Part shown: positions 61,001 through 64,000 of the stretch, piece by piece | Layout of the letters: the number at the start of each line of letters is the position of its first letter | Position numbering within the stretch: position 1 is the first letter of the stretch | Assembly: GCF_030867095.1 (NCBI RefSeq) | Contig: NC_081829.1 | Coordinates: 87,050,261-87,114,260, forward strand | Direction: 5' to 3' | DNA from: Alligator mississippiensis | Lineage: Eukaryota; Chordata; Crocodylia; Alligatoridae | DNA length: 64,000 bases | Notes under the pieces: model-generated | The model's database searches: none | Seen by the model: the letters and a program-made list of their open reading frames with translations, nothing else | What the model was told of the DNA's origin: nothing | Translations under genes and position numbers: made by a program

Positions 61001-63357
61001 GCGATTAGAAACTGAAGCTTCCGCAGGACATCATCTGACCTCCCCAAACTGCTCCCCTCCACTTGATCTAAACTTCCCACTGCCAGGAGAGAAAGGCCCT
61101 GCATGTCTCGTAAAGGTAACTAGATCAAAAGGGTGATTGCCTCACTGAGGGGATAAACAAGAGAAGGAAGTGAGAACCCTGAAAGCAGAGTAGTTATTGT
61201 TAAGACACTACGTTAACTTAGACAAAAATATTTTGCCACCTTCTAACTTCTGTTTTCTACCCAAAAATGTAATACTGTTTCCACAAATAACTTCTGAACT
61301 CTGTTTCCCTTGATTACCAATAAGGGATATTAGAATTGCTGACATCAATGCTGATAGGTGTTGTAGCACATTTATTCACAGCTGTACTTGGCAAAAACAA
61401 AATTATTGTCATTTGAAATGCCCAAGCGTAAGGATGATCTTGACTCATGGTACTTGAGTATGTTGGAGCTGGGGTCCTCTCTGAAGAGATGGGGAGAAGT
61501 GTAATGGAGCAAGGGGGGAACAATTCATTGCTTGCATTTCACTTTTGCATTTAAAGTAGCTTTTTATTGATTGATGCATATTATGAGTTTGAAAGTGAGG
61601 AGTAAAGTCCCTTCATTGTATCTCTGTTTTAATATTTGGCAGTCTTTCTGCAGTTAGAACTGAATCCCTTGATGCAGAGGTGTCAAATTCATCTGCCCCC
61701 GCAGGCTGGATAAGCGGCTTGGGGCCAGTCCACGGGCCTGATCAAGCTCTCAAGCACCCTCTTTCTCCCCCCTTCCCCAGCATATCTGATCCAACAGCTG
61801 TTCCACCCAGTCTGGGACCTGTGCTGTGGGTGGTACAAATCCCAGAGCAGCCAGAACAGGCACCAAGTGTGGCACAATCCAGCCAGAGCAATAGCTGTGC
61901 TGCACACAGTGGCCACCCCAACTGGACTGTGACACGCACCATGGGTCCTGGACTGGCTGGAACAGTCATGGTGCGTAGCACAGGCATTGCATGTGTTGCA
62001 GTCTGCCCAGGGCAGCCGCTGCATGCAGAGTGGCTGCTTCTGTGGCCAAACTGTAGTACACGTAATGCCTGTTCTGACTACTCTGGGATCCAGGTCTCAC
62101 ACAGTGTGGGTCCCACACCATATGGAGTAGCTGCTGGATCAGGTATGCAAGGGGAAGGGGAGACAGTCTGTGAGCCAGATCTAGCCTGGGGACCAATCCT
62201 GCACCACAGACAAACACTATGTCTTGTGTGGGTCTGATCAAAACCAGGAACAGCACCACAGGGCCAGATGGCAGGGCTCTGCAGGCTGGATCTGGCCTAC
62301 GGCCATATGTTTGACACCCATGCCTTAATGGAAAAGAATATAGTCTTAATGAGTCTTAATGCATCATTCTGCTCTGTATCCTGTTTGTTTTATCTCACAC
62401 TTCTTTTTTGGCAGGTCTATGAGAGCTGGGATAGTTTCAAAGTCAATGATATTCTAGAGGTATATGGCATTTTGTCTGTGGATCCAGTGCTAAGCATAGT
62501 GAACAACGAAGAGAGGTAAGGCTGAAATCCAGACTTGTAGGGATTATAATTGAAAATGCACAATGTATATAAATGTTCTGCCCTAAAAACTGAAATGAAA
62601 GAGCCATTTGTCAGAGCATTGTCCTAAGACGCTTTTTTCCTCAAGTTGAGCTTGATGCTCAGGAGAGGTGCTGGATTCATAGCCATGTAAGTTGAAGTCC
62701 TCTGTCCACAAAATCAGTATTGCAGGGACACGTTGCCTCAGTGTGCCTCAAACCAAAAGGGGAGGCCACTTCTAGCTGAAACATTAGTTCATTTTTCATG
62801 CTTATTCAGTCCAGGAGGAAAGACTTTTTTGAACATCTGGTTTCCTTTGTGATCTGTCTAGCTAAGTAAGCCTCAATTTTTAGTTTTGTAACCATTAAGC
62901 TAAGTTAAATGTCAAGCATTTCTTTGTATTCTGGATTGGAACACTTCTCAGTTCATGGTAACTGAGAAGTAAAGCAAGATGGAAACCTGTATAGCTAAAA
63001 GATCATTCTGAGAACAACTGAAGCCAAAGCCACCACATTTAAATACATCAGAAGCAGGGAGCCTGGAAAATAATTGGTATGTCTAGAGAGCAATGAAAGA
63101 AGGATAAGGACTTTATGATGAAGCTAAACTTTTTTCTACACTGTTCTTCATCTTGGAGGATGTTGGGGAGATAATTATGCTTTTCAGGTAATAAGGATGA
63201 AGCACTGTTAAAGAGTCAAGATTTGGTGCTGGAACAAACTAAAAAAGAAAAGGGAGCAGCTTGTGTTCATCCAAGAGTTGAGAGAAAAACAACAGTGGCC
63301 AAACTAATTCAAGGAAACAATCTTTCATTCAGTATAGGTCCTATTCTAAAGGGCAGT

Positions 63358-63419
<62 letters not shown>

Positions 63420-64000
63420 ATAGAAAAGGCTAGATGATCCATAGAACTAGACTGAGAAAAATAATTAAAGCTATAATAGTTATTATAAAACCTTTTAACA
63501 GTATAGCAGAAATAGAAAAGGGTTGAACAGAAGAGCAATGAAAATACAGCAGTGGTTATCAACCTGTTTAGATGCTGGATCCCCCTGATTAGAATTAAGA
63601 CACCCCTCAAAAAATGCCAGCTCTTAGCTTTCACTCATTTTTTGACTCAGTTTTTGATGTTATGGATTCCTATTTGGAATCTTTTGTGAATCATGTTTGT
63701 ACACACGACAGTGCTACTATCGTATGCATCCTGTGGTACCCTTAAGGCACTCACAGTCCCCAGGTGGAGAATTACTTGGTTAAAGGCATGAATGGCATTC
63801 CGTAGGAGGTGAGTGAAACTATTACAGTTCCCTGGTGTAGAAAGGATATAAGAAATATATAAAATAATAATTGGTGTAAAAGAGTTATAGCAGATGCTCT
63901 CTCCTTTCTCATCATAACACAACAAAGGGATGACTAATTAAACTTAGATTACAACTAAGATAAGTATGCATCCTTTTAAAGAAGAAATCTTAATCTGTAG
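49029..64000 (+). CDS. MCMBP: MCM-binding protein, 5' part (8 coding exons; 3' end outside window)
   Basis: MCMBP is a nuclear protein that binds MCM3-7 in place of MCM2, helps assemble and unload MCM complexes and supports sister-chromatid cohesion. Eight exons encode about 270 of the roughly 640 residues in the human protein, from [19 protein letters not shown] to [19 protein letters not shown]; the last coding base seen is 62515 and an intron runs to the window end. No catalytic motif is expected in this half. Two oddities stand out. Exon 5 has one T more than the conserved frame allows (a TTT run at 55500-55502). Intron 5 has AT-AC ends with U12-type signals. A start at 49029 matches human; an in-frame ATG at 48894 would add 45 residues. 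Identity is from remembered human sequence. Confidence 0.95.
49087..52986 (+). other. MCMBP: MCMBP introns 1 and 2
   Basis: Intron 1 (49087-50560) is CpG-rich at its start and then plain. Intron 2 (50647-52986) is AT-rich. Neither contains a repeat I can name, making this the cleanest non-coding part of the window. Confidence 0.6.
50561..50646 (+). CDS. MCMBP: MCMBP coding exon 2
   Basis: It encodes [20 protein letters not shown] then LKENNATNW, close to human. A long pyrimidine tract precedes the CTAG acceptor, and the donor is GTGAGA in phase 0. Confidence 0.95.
52987..53127 (+). CDS. MCMBP: MCMBP coding exon 3
   Basis: Forty-seven codons encode [40 protein letters not shown] and DTNTRTR. 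The [13 protein letters not shown] block is the most conserved N-terminal segment of MCMBP. The donor is GTAAGT. Confidence 0.96.
53527..53568 (+). CDS. MCMBP: MCMBP coding exon 4 (42-bp microexon)
   Basis: Fourteen codons encode [14 protein letters not shown], identical to human as recalled. The acceptor is TTACAG, the donor GTAAGT, phase 0 at both ends. Confidence 0.95.
53795..54882. mobile_element. TIR element, TAGGGGTGCACCGATA family, copy 2 (MCMBP intron 4)
   Basis: A 1088-bp element starting AAGGGGTGCACTGATAAAG and ending TATCAGTGCACTTCTA, flanked by AGATCAAA and AGATCAAG. It has the same plan as the copy at 5878: AT-rich arms and a GC-rich core (about 53935-54700). It makes up most of intron 4. 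Confidence 0.9.
55433..55535 (+). CDS. MCMBP: MCMBP coding exon 5, with a one-base frame break
   Basis: The exon opens [20 protein letters not shown] then YCV in the right frame. After the TTT at 55500-55502 the conserved [11 protein letters not shown] continues in the next frame. The exon is 103 bp where 102 would keep frame with its neighbours. The donor is not GT but ATATCTTTT, a U12-type AT-AC donor. The extra T could be an assembly error in a short homopolymer, an individual variant, or a real change; the first is most likely, because every other exon is intact. Confidence 0.9.
55536..58170 (+). other. MCMBP: MCMBP intron 5: probable U12-type AT-AC intron
   Basis: The intron starts ATATCTTTT (U12 AT-AC consensus ATATCCTTT, one difference) and ends TTTTAC. 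A branch-site match TCCTTAAT lies at 58151-58158, with the likely branch A at 58157, 13 nt before the end and within the short spacing typical of U12 introns. No GT-AG alternative keeps the conserved junction [20 protein letters not shown]. The intron also carries a CR1 tail at 56221-56545. Confidence 0.88.
56221..56545 (-). mobile_element. CR1 LINE 3' tail (MCMBP intron 5)
   Basis: The sequence begins TCATAGATTCATAGATGTTA and runs through GGACCTCAATAGATCATC, a typical sauropsid CR1 3' end in reverse. It retains a frame encoding [19 protein letters not shown], the last part of the CR1 protein. It is 5'-truncated and antisense to MCMBP. Confidence 0.92.
58171..58300 (+). CDS. MCMBP: MCMBP coding exon 6
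   Basis: It encodes [20 protein letters not shown] then [20 protein letters not shown] and QHTG. It begins directly after TTTTAC, the 3' end of a U12-type intron, and ends at GTAACA in phase 1. The acidic cluster matches human. Confidence 0.93.
58419..58757. mobile_element. Foldback element, GGGCATTTTTATACATGC ends (MCMBP intron 6)
   Basis: The left arm GGGCATTTTTATACATGC and the right arm TGTATGTGTATAAATGCCC are inverted. CpG-rich GCAGCGCAGCGC units lie inside. It begins about 120 bp after exon 6. No duplication was read. Confidence 0.7.
59641..60684. mobile_element. Pogo/Tigger-like TIR element, CAGGTTTCCCTC ends, copy 2 (MCMBP intron 6)
   Basis: It starts CAGGTTTCCCTCGCTGTATG and ends ACAAGGGAAACCTG, with TA on each side. 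Its core is GC-rich and shares blocks with the differently ended elements at 5878 and 53795, for example CCCTGGCTGTGCAGCGCCT. Confidence 0.85.
60964..61115 (+). CDS. MCMBP: MCMBP coding exon 7
   Basis: It encodes [40 protein letters not shown] and [22 protein letters not shown] and [17 protein letters not shown] match human. The acceptor is TTGCAG, the donor GTAACT, ending in phase 0. Confidence 0.95.
61675..62322. mobile_element. hAT-like element, CAGGGGTGTCAAA family, 648 bp (MCMBP intron 7)
   Basis: It starts CAGAGGTGTCAAATTCATC and ends TTTGACACCCATG, flanked by CCTTGATG and CCTTAATG. It is longer than its relatives here. Open frames inside it do not look like transposase and are treated as chance. 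Confidence 0.88.
62415..62515 (+). CDS. MCMBP: MCMBP coding exon 8 (last in window)
   Basis: It encodes [20 protein letters not shown] then [13 protein letters not shown], near-identical to human. The acceptor is TGGCAG, the donor GTAAGG, ending in phase 2. The next exon lies beyond 64000. Confidence 0.95.
63361..63416. repeat. (TC)28 microsatellite (MCMBP intron 8)
   Basis: Twenty-eight uninterrupted TC dinucleotides. Open frames across it are artefacts of the repeat. Confidence 0.98.
63550..63779. mobile_element. Probable hAT-type element (MCMBP intron 8)
   Basis: It starts CAGTGGTTATCAACCTG and ends near GGTGGAGAATTACTTG, imperfect hAT-like inverted ends with GATGCTGGATCCCCC inside. No convincing duplication was found, so the edges are approximate. 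Confidence 0.55.

Larger units (their letters stand above)
62516..64000 (+). other. MCMBP: MCMBP intron 8, runs off the window
   Basis: It contains the (TC)28 tract and a probable hAT element at 63550. No further MCMBP exon is found before 64000. Confidence 0.6.

Noticed and set aside
61680-62260. A 185-codon open frame in MCMBP intron 7
   Set aside because: It is inside a hAT-like non-autonomous element, with competing frames on the other strand and no transposase similarity.
63341-63634. Arg-Glu repeat protein frame
   Set aside because: Produced by the (TC)28 microsatellite read on the minus strand.

Overview
This window is vertebrate nuclear DNA, most probably from a crocodilian; a turtle is the main alternative. 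The evidence is sauropsid-style CR1 LINE tails, many short hAT and pogo-like elements, long introns, and spliced protein sequence very close to but distinct from human. The species call is an inference.

Two host genes lie head to head. On the minus strand is a complete SEC23IP (p125, COPII-associated): 18 coding exons from 48810 down to the stop at 10030. The exon phases agree throughout and give about 1004 residues. On the plus strand is the 5' part of MCMBP (MCM-binding protein): 8 coding exons from 49029 to 62515, after which the gene leaves the window in an intron. Their start codons are about 218 bp apart inside a CpG-rich bidirectional promoter with YY1-type and GC-box motifs.

Layout: 1-10029 is the SEC23IP 3' side (3' UTR of unknown length, then intergenic DNA) with a few DNA transposons. 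10030-48810 is SEC23IP. 48811-49028 is the shared promoter. 49029-64000 is MCMBP. The rest is introns rich in non-autonomous DNA transposons, many with readable target-site duplications (TSDs), plus one large 5'-truncated CR1 (18806-20965) and smaller CR1 tails. No viral or LTR element could be supported.

Main points of interest: (1) a 301-bp hAT element sits exactly at the 3' end of SEC23IP exon 9, so its TSD spans the splice donor and its tip supplies intron bases +3 onward; (2) MCMBP intron 5 has AT-AC ends with U12-type signals; (3) MCMBP exon 5 carries one extra T that breaks the frame in this assembly; (4) a GC-rich core is shared by transposons with different ends and different TSD types; (5) inverted repeat pairs flank SEC23IP exons 2-4 and 9-11; (6) a nested multi-hairpin foldback element lies in SEC23IP intron 1; (7) a G-rich minisatellite lies just inside SEC23IP intron 1.
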